The notes: generated by a model from the letters alone, not told the origin. A DNA stretch of 64,000 bases from DATKEJ01 sp963768715 (GCA_963768715.1 CAVYJC010000011.1:682001-746000), one strand, 5' to 3'; positions 1 through 9,426 are shown, numbered from the stretch's first letter. A program made the numbers and translations.

Positions 1-2
1 CA

Positions 3-341
3 CTCTTCCTCGTGTCGAATACGATTCGACTGAGCATCTACGCCCGGAGGCTTCTCATTCGAACGATGAAGCTGGTCGGCGCCACCGACGCCTTCATCCA
101 GCGACCGTTTCTCGTCGAAGGGATGATCCAGGGCCTTATCGGAGGCGCCGTCGCATCGGTTATCGTAATCATGCTGAACTCGTTCCTCCTCGACTATATC
201 TCCATGCTCGACATACGCCGCTGGCCGGGCGGAACTCCCATCATATCCGTATTGCTGCTCCTGGCGATAGGAATGTTCATCGGATGGCTCGGATCACGGG
301 TCGCCACCAGGCGATTCATCAAGAAAGTGCCCCTGCATTAG
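3..341 (+). CDS. ftsX: FtsX cell-division permease, C-terminal part (truncated by window edge)
   Basis: The reading frame is open to the left edge, so this is the 3' end of a longer gene. The fragment begins inside the sequence LFLVSNTIRL and continues with RRLLIRTMKLVGAT and FIQRPFLVEG, the conserved FtsX stretch linking the last extracytoplasmic loop to the final transmembrane segments. Two hydrophobic segments follow (about codons 45-65 and 80-98), then a basic tail. FtsX pairs with the ATPase FtsE in the inner membrane and controls peptidoglycan hydrolases at the septum. FtsE and the N-terminal half lie outside the window. The GTG at position 12 is only an internal codon. Confidence 0.85.
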   Translation, partial: LFLVSNTIRLSIYARRLLIRTMKLVGATDAFIQRPFLVEGMIQGLIGGAVASVIVIMLNSFLLDYISMLDIRRWPGGTPIISVLLLLAIGMFIGWLGSRVATRRFIKKVPLH

Positions 342-403
342 ATCGATGACATGCCCTCGATGGACTGACCCTGCATTCCGATAGACGTAACCAAGACCCA
401 CGA

Positions 404-574
404 ATGAAGATACTCCTTCTGATCCACCTGCTGATCGTCATCTATATTGTGGTGAATGTCGCCAAGAGCAGGGAGAACACGGGGACGAAAGTCCTCTGGT
501 ACTTGATCGTCTTCCTATTCCCTTACGCGGGTCCGATTGCGTGGTATTTCCTCGGACCACGCAAGCTGGCGTGA
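404..574 (+). CDS. Small PLDc_N-type membrane protein (56 aa)
   Basis: A 56-residue ORF starting ATG AAG ATA CTC. It has one long hydrophobic helix, a short polar turn with KSRENTGTK, then a second helix ending in PYAGPIAWYFLGPRK. This helix-turn-helix pattern with a terminal G-P-[LI]-x-[WY]-Y is that of the phospholipase D N-terminal membrane domain (PLDc_N), which also occurs alone as a tiny membrane protein. Function is unknown. The ORF lies between ftsX and the next small membrane gene on the same strand with short gaps, so the three may be co-transcribed. Confidence 0.6.
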   Translation: MKILLLIHLLIVIYIVVNVAKSRENTGTKVLWYLIVFLFPYAGPIAWYFLGPRKLA

Positions 575-599
575 ATACGCAGGAGGCGAGAGAAATCAG

Positions 600-929
600 A
601 TGGACTGGATCAAGAACGCGTGGCTCGACATCGCCGTCACGGGCGTTATGGTTCTCGCCACGCTCGTACATATGGAGTGGGCATGGTGGGTAATTGCGGT
701 GTACACGCCCTTCATGCTCCTCCTCAAGGTGGTCGCATTTACCAACCGGCACTCCCACTCTAAAATAAAGCCCACCGAATCAGGCGTTCCCAAGGCTGTT
801 TACCACACGCTCTACGGAGCTAACGTCCTGTTGGCCGCCTACGATCGCTGGTGGTGGATTGTCGGATGCTGGGCGGCAATCTGGATCCTCTCGGTCGTTT
901 CCGACAAGGCATCCGGACCGAAGTCGTAA
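600..929 (+). CDS. Hypothetical small membrane protein (109 aa)
   Basis: The ATG at 600 is preceded by a strong AGGAGG at 581-586, which decides this start over an upstream in-frame codon. The protein begins MDWIKNAWLDIAVTG and has about three or four hydrophobic segments rich in Trp (HMEWAWWVIAVY, AAYDRWWWIVGCW). I do not recognise a family or catalytic residues. It follows the PLDc_N-like gene by 25 bases and probably shares its transcript. An integral membrane location is inferred from hydrophobicity. Confidence 0.7.
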   Translation: MDWIKNAWLDIAVTGVMVLATLVHMEWAWWVIAVYTPFMLLLKVVAFTNRHSHSKIKPTESGVPKAVYHTLYGANVLLAAYDRWWWIVGCWAAIWILSVVSDKASGPKS

Positions 930-951
930 GCGAGCCGTCCTCAAGGTCGGC

Positions 952-2442
952 TCAGAAATCCGGCGTTATCTCATCTGACGGCCTTCGATCGCTGCGCAGC
1001 GGCACGAGATTCGCGACGTTTCGAATCGTCGCCACGGTCGAAAATTCGCGCAGTTCTCGCCCGAACGCGGCGACCAGCTCTGAAACCACGACCTTCTCCT
1101 CCACCTCGCCCTGCTCGACAACCATCGAAAGCCGGTGAACCGCATACAAGCCGATCACAAAGGAGAGGAAGAACAAGAAATCCCACTGCTGGAAGTTGAG
1201 CAGGTCGATCGTGGTTTGTCCGGTTGGACTGGCATACTGGATCGTCCAGCTCAGTCGACGGGTGACGAAGAAGTCGACAAGCCCTCCAGAGAACAGCGGG
1301 GCCAGACCGGCCGCTAAGGCATTGAATACATTTATCGATGCGAGATAACTGATGCCCTCCCCTTTGGGAGCAAGTTTCAGACCGATGTTGCCGGTCGCCA
1401 GCGTGATGCCGGCCATCGCAATTCCCATGAGAACGTGCAGTGTAATCAGCAGCGGGAAGGTCAGGAAGTGCTTCTCGGGCATCGTGGTGAAGGTCCATCC
1501 CAGAATACATATGAGCGCCAGCGGGGCGCTTACGGCAAGCACTGATTTGTGGCTGATCCTATCCGAGAAACTGCCCCAGATCCGCAGAAACATGATGTTC
1601 ACGAACCGCCCGAAAACAATGAGCCCGATCACCCACGTCAGATCCATGTCGAGGCGCTTGAGCATGTAGACCGAGAAGAACGGAGTCGCCAGGTACACGG
1701 CGACATTCCAGGCTGTCAGGAAGATGACGAGATTTCGAAAATTGCGGTCCTTGAACGGCTTCCGGATCTCACTTGCTATGGGCCCCGTCGCAGGTCGATA
1801 TCGCGGTTCGGGTATCCTGCTCACAAAGTACACGCCGACGATCCCGAACAGAAACCCGAGGATGAAGACCAGGGAATATCCGTACAGGACGTCAGAGAAC
1901 AGACTGGGCGCGATCTTGTCGATGAAAAGTCCCGCCGCCAGGCTTACGACGGCGCCGGCCGTCGTGGCCAGGCTGAACCGGCGGCCGAAGAAACTACCCA
2001 ACTGATCGCTTGGCACGAGTTCGTGCATCCACGAATTCCAGCCGCAGTTTGCGATGGCAGCGAGTACGGATGCCGCAAACAGCCCGAACACGAGCGCCAT
2101 CAGCACGCCATGTTCGGGCAGGAAGAAAGGGGCTGCTGCCACAAGAACCCACGCGAAACGTCCGATCACGGATGCCACGACGCTGATCAGCCGCCGATTC
2201 CCGATACGTCGTACAAGACCGATCGCGGGAAGCTGAATCAATTGCGAGAGATGAGGTATTGCCGCAAGCAGTCCAATGACCTTATTCGAGGCGTTGAGTT
2301 GGATCGCAAAGGCGACGAGGATGGCGCTGCCGGTCAGACTTGCCATCGCCTGGCTCGCCATGCCGTCCCGGATAACGTTGCGCAGCCCCGATGCCCGCTG
2401 CTCGTCGCTCAGCCGTTCACTAACTTCAAAAAGCGCGGCCAT
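952..2442 (-). CDS. Major facilitator superfamily transporter (496 aa)
   Basis: The protein has about twelve hydrophobic segments and an MFS layout: an N-terminal half with LIQLPAIGLVRRIGNRR (the loop 2-3 region), a central polar loop around RIPEPRYRPATGPI, and a second half with FGRFVNIMFLRIWGSFSDR as the equivalent loop. The C-terminus (about residues 455-496) is a charged cytoplasmic tail. The substrate cannot be read from the sequence. The gene faces the plus-strand genes on its left and is divergent from the dikinase-like gene on its right, separated by 111 bp that should hold both promoters. Confidence 0.85.
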   Translation of the reverse strand: MAALFEVSERLSDEQRASGLRNVIRDGMASQAMASLTGSAILVAFAIQLNASNKVIGLLAAIPHLSQLIQLPAIGLVRRIGNRRLISVVASVIGRFAWVLVAAAPFFLPEHGVLMALVFGLFAASVLAAIANCGWNSWMHELVPSDQLGSFFGRRFSLATTAGAVVSLAAGLFIDKIAPSLFSDVLYGYSLVFILGFLFGIVGVYFVSRIPEPRYRPATGPIASEIRKPFKDRNFRNLVIFLTAWNVAVYLATPFFSVYMLKRLDMDLTWVIGLIVFGRFVNIMFLRIWGSFSDRISHKSVLAVSAPLALICILGWTFTTMPEKHFLTFPLLITLHVLMGIAMAGITLATGNIGLKLAPKGEGISYLASINVFNALAAGLAPLFSGGLVDFFVTRRLSWTIQYASPTGQTTIDLLNFQQWDFLFFLSFVIGLYAVHRLSMVVEQGEVEEKVVVSELVAAFGRELREFSTVATIRNVANLVPLRSDRRPSDEITPDF

Positions 2443-2553
2443 TAGCAGAACCAGACAATACAGTTCAGGGTCAAAGCCATAAGGTACCTACGATAACCGA
2501 ATCCCACGGCGCGAATATCCGGACAGCTACGCGTCAAGACGCTGATTGAAGTT

Positions 2554-5487
2554 GTGATCCGTACACGAACATGGTGGATTCTCTCGCAGTCTGCGCGCGC
2601 AGGCCTTCTAATGGCGTGCCTGCTTTTCGTTTCCGCCCAGGCACAACCGGCCGGCGAGATGTCCAGCGAGAAGATCCGAACGCTGGTTGGCGAACTCAAG
2701 TCCGATCCGCGCGGTCCGTTCCAGGGCATCCGCTGGTTTTGCCCTGACGGATCGGTCCTTCCAGCGACTTCCAGATGTCCGACGACCGGTGGAATCCAGC
2801 ATGGACTCCCCAAGGCCGAAGTGGAACGCCTCGGCCGCACGAATCATCTCTTCCTCGGCCAGGTCCTGGCAGGATCGGAGTACACTGACGTCCTTGACGA
2901 ATCGCACGGCTTCGCGCGGTTGAAACAGTACCAGATCGAGCGGTATCTCGTGCGCTCGGATGACGGCTGGATCTTTCGGCGAGCCCGGTTCTATCGCGGT
3001 GCATTTCAGGCAGAGGACGAGGAAGCCTGGGGGCAGGGATACCTCGAATGGATGTTGAAGCGTACGGATCTCATTCGCAGACGCTTCTTTCTGATGCGGG
3101 AATCCGTTCGCGATATACCTCACGGAGAGTCAAACAATCTGGTTCAACGCATCCGGGCCGCCTCGAAGGAGATATCCGACGCCTATCCCGCATTCCTTGA
3201 CGTCCGCGTCAAGATCCATGGTCAGCCTGAAGCATCCGACACATTGCGCGTTGCGGGCTTCCGCAGAGACAACGCGGGTCGGATGCCTCCGGAGTTGCTC
3301 GACAAACTCGATAATCTCCGCCGCGACATGCGGGCGTACTACGCGAAGAACGGCCTGCAGCGGATTCGTGATCTCCTCCAGAACGTCCGCGCAGAGACCG
3401 AAACGAAGCGCCAAATCGCATCCGTCGCGAACTCGATGCCGCCCGGGGAACTCCTACCGGCTCTGGCGAATGCTGCGACGGCTGCCCGCCGGGACATCGA
3501 AGCCCTGGAATCGGGGCGAGACCGACTCCGTCTCATGGACGCATCTCTCGAAATCGAGTCGCTTGCTTTTCGCAGCGCCGGCTCCTGGCAGCCGGCAACC
3601 ATCGGACAAGCTCTGTCGAAGTTCCGTGCATTGACCAATCTTGCCGTCGGCGCGGGACTGATCGAATGGTGGGAAGTCGGCGAGATCAATTTTGCGCCCA
3701 CGACCGACGCTTTCTCGTTCGATGCATTCAGGACGATCTCTGAAACTGCACAACGTGTCGTCGGGTGGGGCATCGGCATGGTTTCCGCCACGTTCGAGCA
3801 GGAGGTCGCTCGCTACCAGTCGTTCGAGCCGCTCGCGAACGGCTTTCTCGACGATCGAATGCGCTCCACGGTTCTGCTGGCCATGGGCGAAGCGGCAGGA
3901 CAACTTGCCGGCGAGCAGTCGCGGCGCTCGGGGAGAGTGAATCATTTGATGGGTCTTTCGAGGCAAGGTGGAATTCGCGGCCTGAATCCGGGTCTGGCAG
4001 TGGGCGAATTGGTGGTACAGACGGGCGCCTCAGACGAGGTGGACTTCAGGCCGGATGCGATCTATCTCCTTGCGAGAGCCCCTGCGGATCTCAAGCCAGT
4101 CGCAGGCATTGCCACCGTGTCCGAAGGCAACCTCGTCTCCCACGTCCAGCTCCTCGCGAGGAATCTCGGCATCCCCAATGCCGTCGTTTCACCGGAGATA
4201 CTGCAGGACTTGCGTCCCTTCTCCGGGCGGAAGGTCTTCTACGCTGTCTCGCCAGGCGGAGTCGTCCTCATGAAGCCCGTAGAAGACATGGGTCCCGAAG
4301 AGCGCCGATTGATCGAACAGCGCAAACGATCGGAGGAACGAATCCGCGTTCCCACTTCCAGAGTGGATCTGACTGCCACCGATCTGGAAGGACTGCGGAA
4401 TCTCCGGGCCAGTGATTCCGGACGAATTTGCGGTCCAAAGGCGGCGAATCTCGGGCAATTGACGACCCTTTTCCCCGAAAGCGTCGCACCCGGCTTCATC
4501 ATTCCGTTCGGTGTGTTCAAGCAGCACATGGATCAGCACATCCCCGGACAGGCACGGACTTACTGGGAGTGGCTTGCCGCGATCTTCGCCGATGCTGAAA
4601 AAGCGCGAGCCTCTGGAAAACAGGAGGCGGAGGTCGAGCAGCAAGTCCTCGCTCAGTTGGCTGAGCTTCGCACCGAAATAGAACGAATGCCCCTCACAAA
4701 AGCGTTCGTCGAGGCACTTAGACGGCGTTTCGTCGAGGTACTGGGAGAGCCGCTCGGCAAAGCCCCGGTCTTCGTCCGAAGCGACACGAATATGGAGGAC
4801 CTCAAGGATTTCACCGGCGCGGGACTCAACCTCACGATTCCGAACGTCGTCTCGGAGGCGGACGTGCTGCAGGCAATCAGGCGCGTATGGGCCTCTCCCT
4901 ATCGTGAACGCGGCTATCGATGGAGGCAGAAATATCTGCTCAACCCGGAGGACGTCTATCCATCCCTCCTGATCCTCAGAAGTGTAAACGCAGACAAGTC
5001 GGGCGTGATGATCACCACGGGCGTCGCCTCAGGCGTCTCGGATCATTTCACGGTCGCATTCAACCGGGGCGTGAGTGGTGCTGTGGACGGCCAGGACGCC
5101 GAGATGTATGACCTCGCGCCGGCTGGTAATCAGGAATTGCTGGCCCCGGCTCGCGAGCCCGAGGCACTGACGCTTCCGCCAAGCGGCGGCACACAGCGCG
5201 TGCCGGTTTCATTCAATGAGCGTGTCCTTTCACCCGAAGATCTCCACGCGCTCGTTGCGATCGGAACGCGAATTCGACAGTCGCTGCCCGGCACGCCTGG
5301 CATCGAAACGAATGGACCTTTCGATGTTGAACTCGGTTTCCTCGATAGCCATCTCTGGCTTTTCCAGACCAGGCCCTTCGTAGAAAACCGGTCTGCGGCA
5401 CAATCTACTTACTTGTCGCATATGGACATTCGTGACGCCGGGCCTCAGTCCGTCAGCCTGAACGACAAGCTCCAACTAACACGCTGA
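2554..5487 (+). CDS. Signal-peptide-bearing PEP synthase/glucan-water-dikinase-like protein
   Basis: The GTG start gives a Sec-type N-terminus (basic MIRTRTWW, hydrophobic LLMACLLFVSA, then AQAQP as a possible cleavage site). Residues 35-480 are a helical region I cannot assign. Near residue 520-540 is a phosphohistidine swivel domain, with GNLVSHVQLLARNLGIPN carrying the candidate phospho-acceptor His530. Residues about 627-965 are a PPDK_N ATP-binding domain: GPKAANLGQL, FVRSDTNMEDLKDFTG, VWASPYRERGYRWR, SGVMITT and ELGFLDSHLWLFQTRPF. The order swivel then ATP-grasp is that of glucan/pyruvate-water dikinases of the GWD type, not of PEP synthase (ATP domain first). No C-terminal PEP barrel is visible. 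Export of an ATP-using enzyme would be odd, so the signal may instead be a membrane anchor. Substrate is unknown. Confidence 0.75.
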   Translation: MIRTRTWWILSQSARAGLLMACLLFVSAQAQPAGEMSSEKIRTLVGELKSDPRGPFQGIRWFCPDGSVLPATSRCPTTGGIQHGLPKAEVERLGRTNHLFLGQVLAGSEYTDVLDESHGFARLKQYQIERYLVRSDDGWIFRRARFYRGAFQAEDEEAWGQGYLEWMLKRTDLIRRRFFLMRESVRDIPHGESNNLVQRIRAASKEISDAYPAFLDVRVKIHGQPEASDTLRVAGFRRDNAGRMPPELLDKLDNLRRDMRAYYAKNGLQRIRDLLQNVRAETETKRQIASVANSMPPGELLPALANAATAARRDIEALESGRDRLRLMDASLEIESLAFRSAGSWQPATIGQALSKFRALTNLAVGAGLIEWWEVGEINFAPTTDAFSFDAFRTISETAQRVVGWGIGMVSATFEQEVARYQSFEPLANGFLDDRMRSTVLLAMGEAAGQLAGEQSRRSGRVNHLMGLSRQGGIRGLNPGLAVGELVVQTGASDEVDFRPDAIYLLARAPADLKPVAGIATVSEGNLVSHVQLLARNLGIPNAVVSPEILQDLRPFSGRKVFYAVSPGGVVLMKPVEDMGPEERRLIEQRKRSEERIRVPTSRVDLTATDLEGLRNLRASDSGRICGPKAANLGQLTTLFPESVAPGFIIPFGVFKQHMDQHIPGQARTYWEWLAAIFADAEKARASGKQEAEVEQQVLAQLAELRTEIERMPLTKAFVEALRRRFVEVLGEPLGKAPVFVRSDTNMEDLKDFTGAGLNLTIPNVVSEADVLQAIRRVWASPYRERGYRWRQKYLLNPEDVYPSLLILRSVNADKSGVMITTGVASGVSDHFTVAFNRGVSGAVDGQDAEMYDLAPAGNQELLAPAREPEALTLPPSGGTQRVPVSFNERVLSPEDLHALVAIGTRIRQSLPGTPGIETNGPFDVELGFLDSHLWLFQTRPFVENRSAAQSTYLSHMDIRDAGPQSVSLNDKLQLTR

Positions 5488-5505
5488 GCGGTAAAACAAG
5501 TCAAA

Positions 5506-6750
5506 ATGAGGAAACTGCTTTGCACTCTTGTTGCCCTGCTGACCGTAGCCGGGGCTTCACCCAAGCCTTACCCAATCGACGGATTCGAATACACGGGAAT
5601 CAGGCGACTCCTCCGGACACAGGGGATCGTCGCTGGGAAGCTGCCCGGGACAAAGCCCCCTCCCGGCGCACTCAAGTCCATCCGTGACATCAAATTGACG
5701 CTTGCCGGACGCGAAGAACAACCCGTCGAATTGCCGGAAGAGGACGCTGCACTCGGATCCGATTTGAGGAAACTATTCGCCGGAAAGGATCCCAACTACT
5801 CCGTGGCACTCATGGACATCTCACCCGGCAGGCCTCTGAGAACGGCCTTCTACCGCCCAACGGTACAGTACCAGCCGGGGAGCGTGGGCAAGCTGGCGAT
5901 TGTTGCAGGCATTTTTTCGGAGTTGAAGAGAATCTTCCCTAAGGACGTCGAGCGACGTCGCGAACTCCTCAAAACCCACATGGTCGTGGCCGGACCGTGG
6001 GTCCGATCCAACCATCATACGGTTCCGGTGTACGATCCCGAGACCGGTGCGTACGCATCCCGGTCAGTTCGCGAGTCCGATGTGTTCTCGCTATACGAAT
6101 GGCTTGACCACGCCGTATCGGCAAGTTCGAACGCGGCGGCTTCGGTGCTCTGGAAGGAAGCCATCCTCATGCGTGCGTTCGGCTCAGCCTACCCTCCGTC
6201 TCCGGACGACGAGGCAGCCTACTTCAAGAACACCTCGAAATCGGTTCTGGGCGACATCGCGATTTCGGTCGTGAACGACCCGCTGCGGGCAATCGGCATT
6301 TCTGAAGAGGACTGGCGGTTGGGCACGCTCTTCACGAACTATGGCCAGAACGCGATTCCAGCGCCTGGGAAGAGTTGGGGAACACCAAAGGGTCTCTTGA
6401 CCTACTTGTTGCGAATAGAAGAGGGCCGCATTGTCGACGCCTGGTCGAGCCTGGAGATCAAGCGACTGATGTACCAGACGGCCCGCAGAATCCGATACGC
6501 GGCAGCACCCGAGCTGTCCAGCGCGGCACTCTACTTCAAATCGGGCAGTTTGTACAAGTGCAAAAAGGAACCGGGCGAGGATTGTGGCCAGTATCGCGGC
6601 AACGCCTTCAACTACATGAATTCGGTCGTTACCGTCGAGACGCAGGACGGGCGCGTGTACATGGTCGCGTTGATGTCCAACGTGCTCGGCGTGAACTCCG
6701 CCTACGAACACCTGACGCTGGCCTCCAGCATCGAGAAATTGATGCGATAG
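5506..6750 (+). CDS. Exported class A beta-lactamase-fold serine hydrolase
   Basis: A 414-residue protein with a short signal peptide (MRKLLCTLVALLTVAGAS). The three motifs of penicillin-recognising serine hydrolases are present: PGSVGK with nucleophile Ser126 and Lys129, an S-S-N element at about 207-209, and a K-S-G triad at about 345-347 (YFKSGSL). The fold is shared by class A beta-lactamases and DD-peptidases; the long insertions and lack of an obvious ExxxN omega-loop argue against a classical beta-lactamase. It likely acts on periplasmic peptidoglycan or another ester/amide. It starts 18 bp after the dikinase-like gene, so the two are probably co-transcribed. A second member of the same fold faces it at 6770-7733. 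Confidence 0.8.
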   Translation: MRKLLCTLVALLTVAGASPKPYPIDGFEYTGIRRLLRTQGIVAGKLPGTKPPPGALKSIRDIKLTLAGREEQPVELPEEDAALGSDLRKLFAGKDPNYSVALMDISPGRPLRTAFYRPTVQYQPGSVGKLAIVAGIFSELKRIFPKDVERRRELLKTHMVVAGPWVRSNHHTVPVYDPETGAYASRSVRESDVFSLYEWLDHAVSASSNAAASVLWKEAILMRAFGSAYPPSPDDEAAYFKNTSKSVLGDIAISVVNDPLRAIGISEEDWRLGTLFTNYGQNAIPAPGKSWGTPKGLLTYLLRIEEGRIVDAWSSLEIKRLMYQTARRIRYAAAPELSSAALYFKSGSLYKCKKEPGEDCGQYRGNAFNYMNSVVTVETQDGRVYMVALMSNVLGVNSAYEHLTLASSIEKLMR

Positions 6751-6769
6751 CCGGTAGGGCCGTCCCCTG

Positions 6770-7733
6770 CTACTCCGCAGAGTCTCCGACGTGGCGCGCC
6801 CTGGGCCTGAGAACCGTTTCGATTTCAGGTATCAGATCGCGGATGATCCGCTCGCCGTTGGGATCTTCCACAAGGCACACGACGATATAGCGACGCCAGT
6901 CAGGTCCCCACACGAGCACAGAATCGGAGTGCCAGTTTTTCCAGCTTCCCGACTTCCGAAAGAGTTTTGCCCTCGGCGCAACGCGTCGCAGTGTGTTCAC
7001 GAACTTGTGGTCGATGCCTGGATCTGAGAGGATCTCAAGCATCTCCCGGCTTCGTTCACGGTTTATCAATCGTCCCTCGGCCACCAGATAATAGAAGCGA
7101 CTGACCTGCGTAGCCGTGGCGGCGTGCGAAAGGCCCAGTATCGGATCCGGGTATCGTGCACCCGTCTTTGCATATCGTTTACCTACCCAGAGTCCCCCGC
7201 CATTTGCAGGATCAAAGAACCGGTATCGCGGATCCTGCAGCACTTCGTCAATCGCCGCCAGACCGCCGACACGGTCGATCATGCGTGTTGCAGCCTGATT
7301 GTTGGAAACGCGAATCATGTCGTTGAGATCGCGCATAACCGCGTTCCGTCTTTCTCAACTTCCCATCCTCTATTTGCTGCATGGCGGTCAAGAGGATGGC
7401 GATTTTGGGAAGGCTGGCCGCGTACATCATCACGTCCCCGTTGACGCCCGCGAACCGCGCATTTCCGGGATCGGTTAGATCGACGACGCTCACTGCCATC
7501 CGCTCCTGTTCTATGAGCGAGGCCCATTTCTTGTGGCTCCTCAGCCTGGATTCGAGTGCAGACTGAAGTCTGACGTCGTGGTGCTCGCGCAGCGGCTCCC
7601 ATAGTGTGTCGGGCACGCTGACGGGAAGCGCAGGTTGGAACGGCGCCTGCGCCGCAGTTGCGCCGGCAAGGACCAGAGTCAGGGCGCAGAACGACATCGT
7701 CGCGGCGCACATCTTTCGGAGCCAATGAACCAT
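6770..7733 (-). pseudogene. Second exported serine hydrolase (beta-lactamase fold), broken by a +1 shift
   Basis: Two overlapping frames together make one protein of about 320 residues. The first (from 7733) has a signal peptide ending in ATAAQA and the SxxK motif YAASLPKIA (Ser107, Lys110). The second continues with RNAVMRDLNDMIRVSNNQAA, which contains the SxN motif, then KSG in LFRKSGSWKNW. The join falls near 7335-7350, where removing one base restores the frame; uncorrected, the first frame runs into unrelated residues and stops at 7248. All three catalytic motifs are intact across the two frames, so this is either a very recent pseudogene or a sequence error. It is convergent with the serine hydrolase at 5506-6750. 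Confidence 0.75.
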
Positions 7734-7934
7734 GCAGGAACGGCCTCGCCGCCGGAAGGGTCGTGAACTCCCGCGTTAAGTGTGGATGATTGCGAAAGTT
7801 CCACACGGATGACCGCGACACGCGAATTCACAATCCCGATGCATTCCGTCCGTTTCTTCACGGCTATTCGTCTAAGTATCGACCATGCCCGAAAAAGGAG
7901 GGCGGACAAACGTTCATAACCAACCGATTCCACC

Positions 7935-8627
7935 ATGCACCACCTTAGCCCGTTCTGGCCGGCCCTGTTCGCCGCCGTCGTCTGCTGCGTCGCTCCCTCG
8001 AACGCTCAGGAGCAGCTTCCGGACCTCCTTCCGCGTGATCTCGAAACCGAGCTCGCACTAAGCGCCCTCCCGCCGCATCTGAGAAATGACGCTACGGCAT
8101 ATGTGCTGGAGCGGGGCGGCTACAAAAAGGTCACGAACGGCACCAATGGCTTCTCCTGCCTTGTCAGACGGAACGGGGCCGTTCCCGGGCCCTATTTCGA
8201 CTCCATGATCCCCATCTGCTATGACAAGGAGGGCTCCGAAACATTGCTCGTCGCGTCGCTCGACGAAGTCCGCCTTCTGGAACAGGGCCTGAGCTTTGCA
8301 GAAGTCGCCCGCCGTATTGACGGTGGTTGGAAAAGTGGGAAGTATCGTGTTCCGGGCCCCGGTATATCCTACATGATGTCACCCGTATTCAAGGCAACGA
8401 CCGCGCGAGGCACATCCTCCTACATCCCGCACATCATGTTCTATGGACCCTACAAAACGAACGCAGACATTGGGGCCTCCGAAGAACGGTTCGGACCCAC
8501 ACCGTTCATGCAGGCTTCCGGACTGCCAAGTGGAATGATCGTCGTCCCGCTTGGAGAAAACGAGCGCAAAGCCATCATTGAGCTCGAAGCGGACCTCATC
8601 AAGCGGGCCGCCCCATACCTGGAATGA
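7935..8627 (+). CDS. Secreted protein of unknown function (230 aa)
   Basis: The ATG at 7935 opens a clear Sec signal peptide (HHLSPFWPALFAAVVCC followed by APSNAQEQLP). The mature part has no family I recognise. Features visible are a SCLVRRNG segment followed by MIPICYDKEG, giving two cysteines about 25 residues apart that could form a disulfide; a SYIPHIMFYGPY stretch; and a helical C-terminus ending LIKRAAPYLE. It is divergent from the serine hydrolase to its left and convergent, eight bases apart, with the ECF sigma gene to its right. A periplasmic or outer-membrane-associated location is inferred from the signal peptide alone. Confidence 0.7.
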   Translation: MHHLSPFWPALFAAVVCCVAPSNAQEQLPDLLPRDLETELALSALPPHLRNDATAYVLERGGYKKVTNGTNGFSCLVRRNGAVPGPYFDSMIPICYDKEGSETLLVASLDEVRLLEQGLSFAEVARRIDGGWKSGKYRVPGPGISYMMSPVFKATTARGTSSYIPHIMFYGPYKTNADIGASEERFGPTPFMQASGLPSGMIVVPLGENERKAIIELEADLIKRAAPYLE

Positions 8628-8634
8628 CGGGCAC

Positions 8635-9426
8635 TCACTTGGGGAATTCGTCTATCAATTCGAGCATGTAGGTGTGCAGTCCCGAGCCGGGAACGGTGAA
8701 GGGATCCAAGCCTCGTACGAGCTCCGCCCGTAACGCATAGAGGTGATTCTGAGTCGCCCCTTCCGCGGCCGCTTTTGCCATCGCCAATTCCGTCGCTTCG
8801 ACCTGGGCATCGTGCGCCGGATTCACAAACCCACTGATTTCGGAGCATTGGTGGCAAACCCCCTTCTTACTCACGAGGACGCATCGATCGTCAAAGATTC
8901 GCGCCATCGTGCGCCTTCCATCTGCAAGAATGTGCTTCACCTTACCTTCGGTAACTCCTAAAATGACAACTATTTCACCTATCCGAAAACCATAGACGTC
9001 TTTTAGGAGAATTGCCAGTTGCTGCTCGATTTCGAGTGTCTTTCCGATACAGGTGAAACAGAAGTCGATATGCTCCTTGAATTCGTACGAGTCGGCCGGC
9101 GAATTCTGAACGTGAGAGCGCATCGTAGCCACGCGGTCCTCGTCGGCCTTAGTCTTCGTTCGACAAAGATCTTGAGCATCCTCTCTCCACCGGCGTCGGA
9201 CACGAAAATGATCGCGCGCAAGATTGCCTGCTATCGCGAACGTCCATGTCTTCAGAGTCGACCGTCCCTCAAAAGAATCGAGTCGCTCCCGCGATTTGAG
9301 AAAAGTGTCTTGAAGCAGATCCTCGGCATCGGGGCGGCTGGCCGTCAGCCGAAACAGAAAAGTGAGGAGCTGTTGACGAAATCCAAGAAACTGGGCTTCG
9401 AACTCTTCCGGTGTGACGCTCGACAT
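8635..9426 (-). CDS. ECF sigma factor with cysteine-containing C-terminal extension
   Basis: Region 2 is visible as SRPDAEDLLQDTFLKS with TLKTWTFAIAGNLARDHFR, and region 4 as YGFRIGEIVVILGVTEGKVKHIL. Unlike standard ECF factors (about 180-200 aa), the protein continues for about 75 residues, starting with KKGVCHQCSEISGFVNP (a CxxC pair) and a helical tail. A third and fourth cysteine occur in CFTCIG between regions 2 and 4. The ATG at 9426 is chosen over an upstream TTG. No adjacent anti-sigma gene is present, so the cysteine-bearing extension could itself sense metal or redox state; that is inference. Confidence 0.8.
   Translation of the reverse strand: MSSVTPEEFEAQFLGFRQQLLTFLFRLTASRPDAEDLLQDTFLKSRERLDSFEGRSTLKTWTFAIAGNLARDHFRVRRRWREDAQDLCRTKTKADEDRVATMRSHVQNSPADSYEFKEHIDFCFTCIGKTLEIEQQLAILLKDVYGFRIGEIVVILGVTEGKVKHILADGRRTMARIFDDRCVLVSKKGVCHQCSEISGFVNPAHDAQVEATELAMAKAAAEGATQNHLYALRAELVRGLDPFTVPGSGLHTYMLELIDEFPK

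Noticed and set aside
1549..2445. 298-codon plus-strand ORF antisense to the MFS gene
   Set aside because: Polar, Arg/Asp/Glu-rich shadow of the transporter gene, with no recognisable domain.
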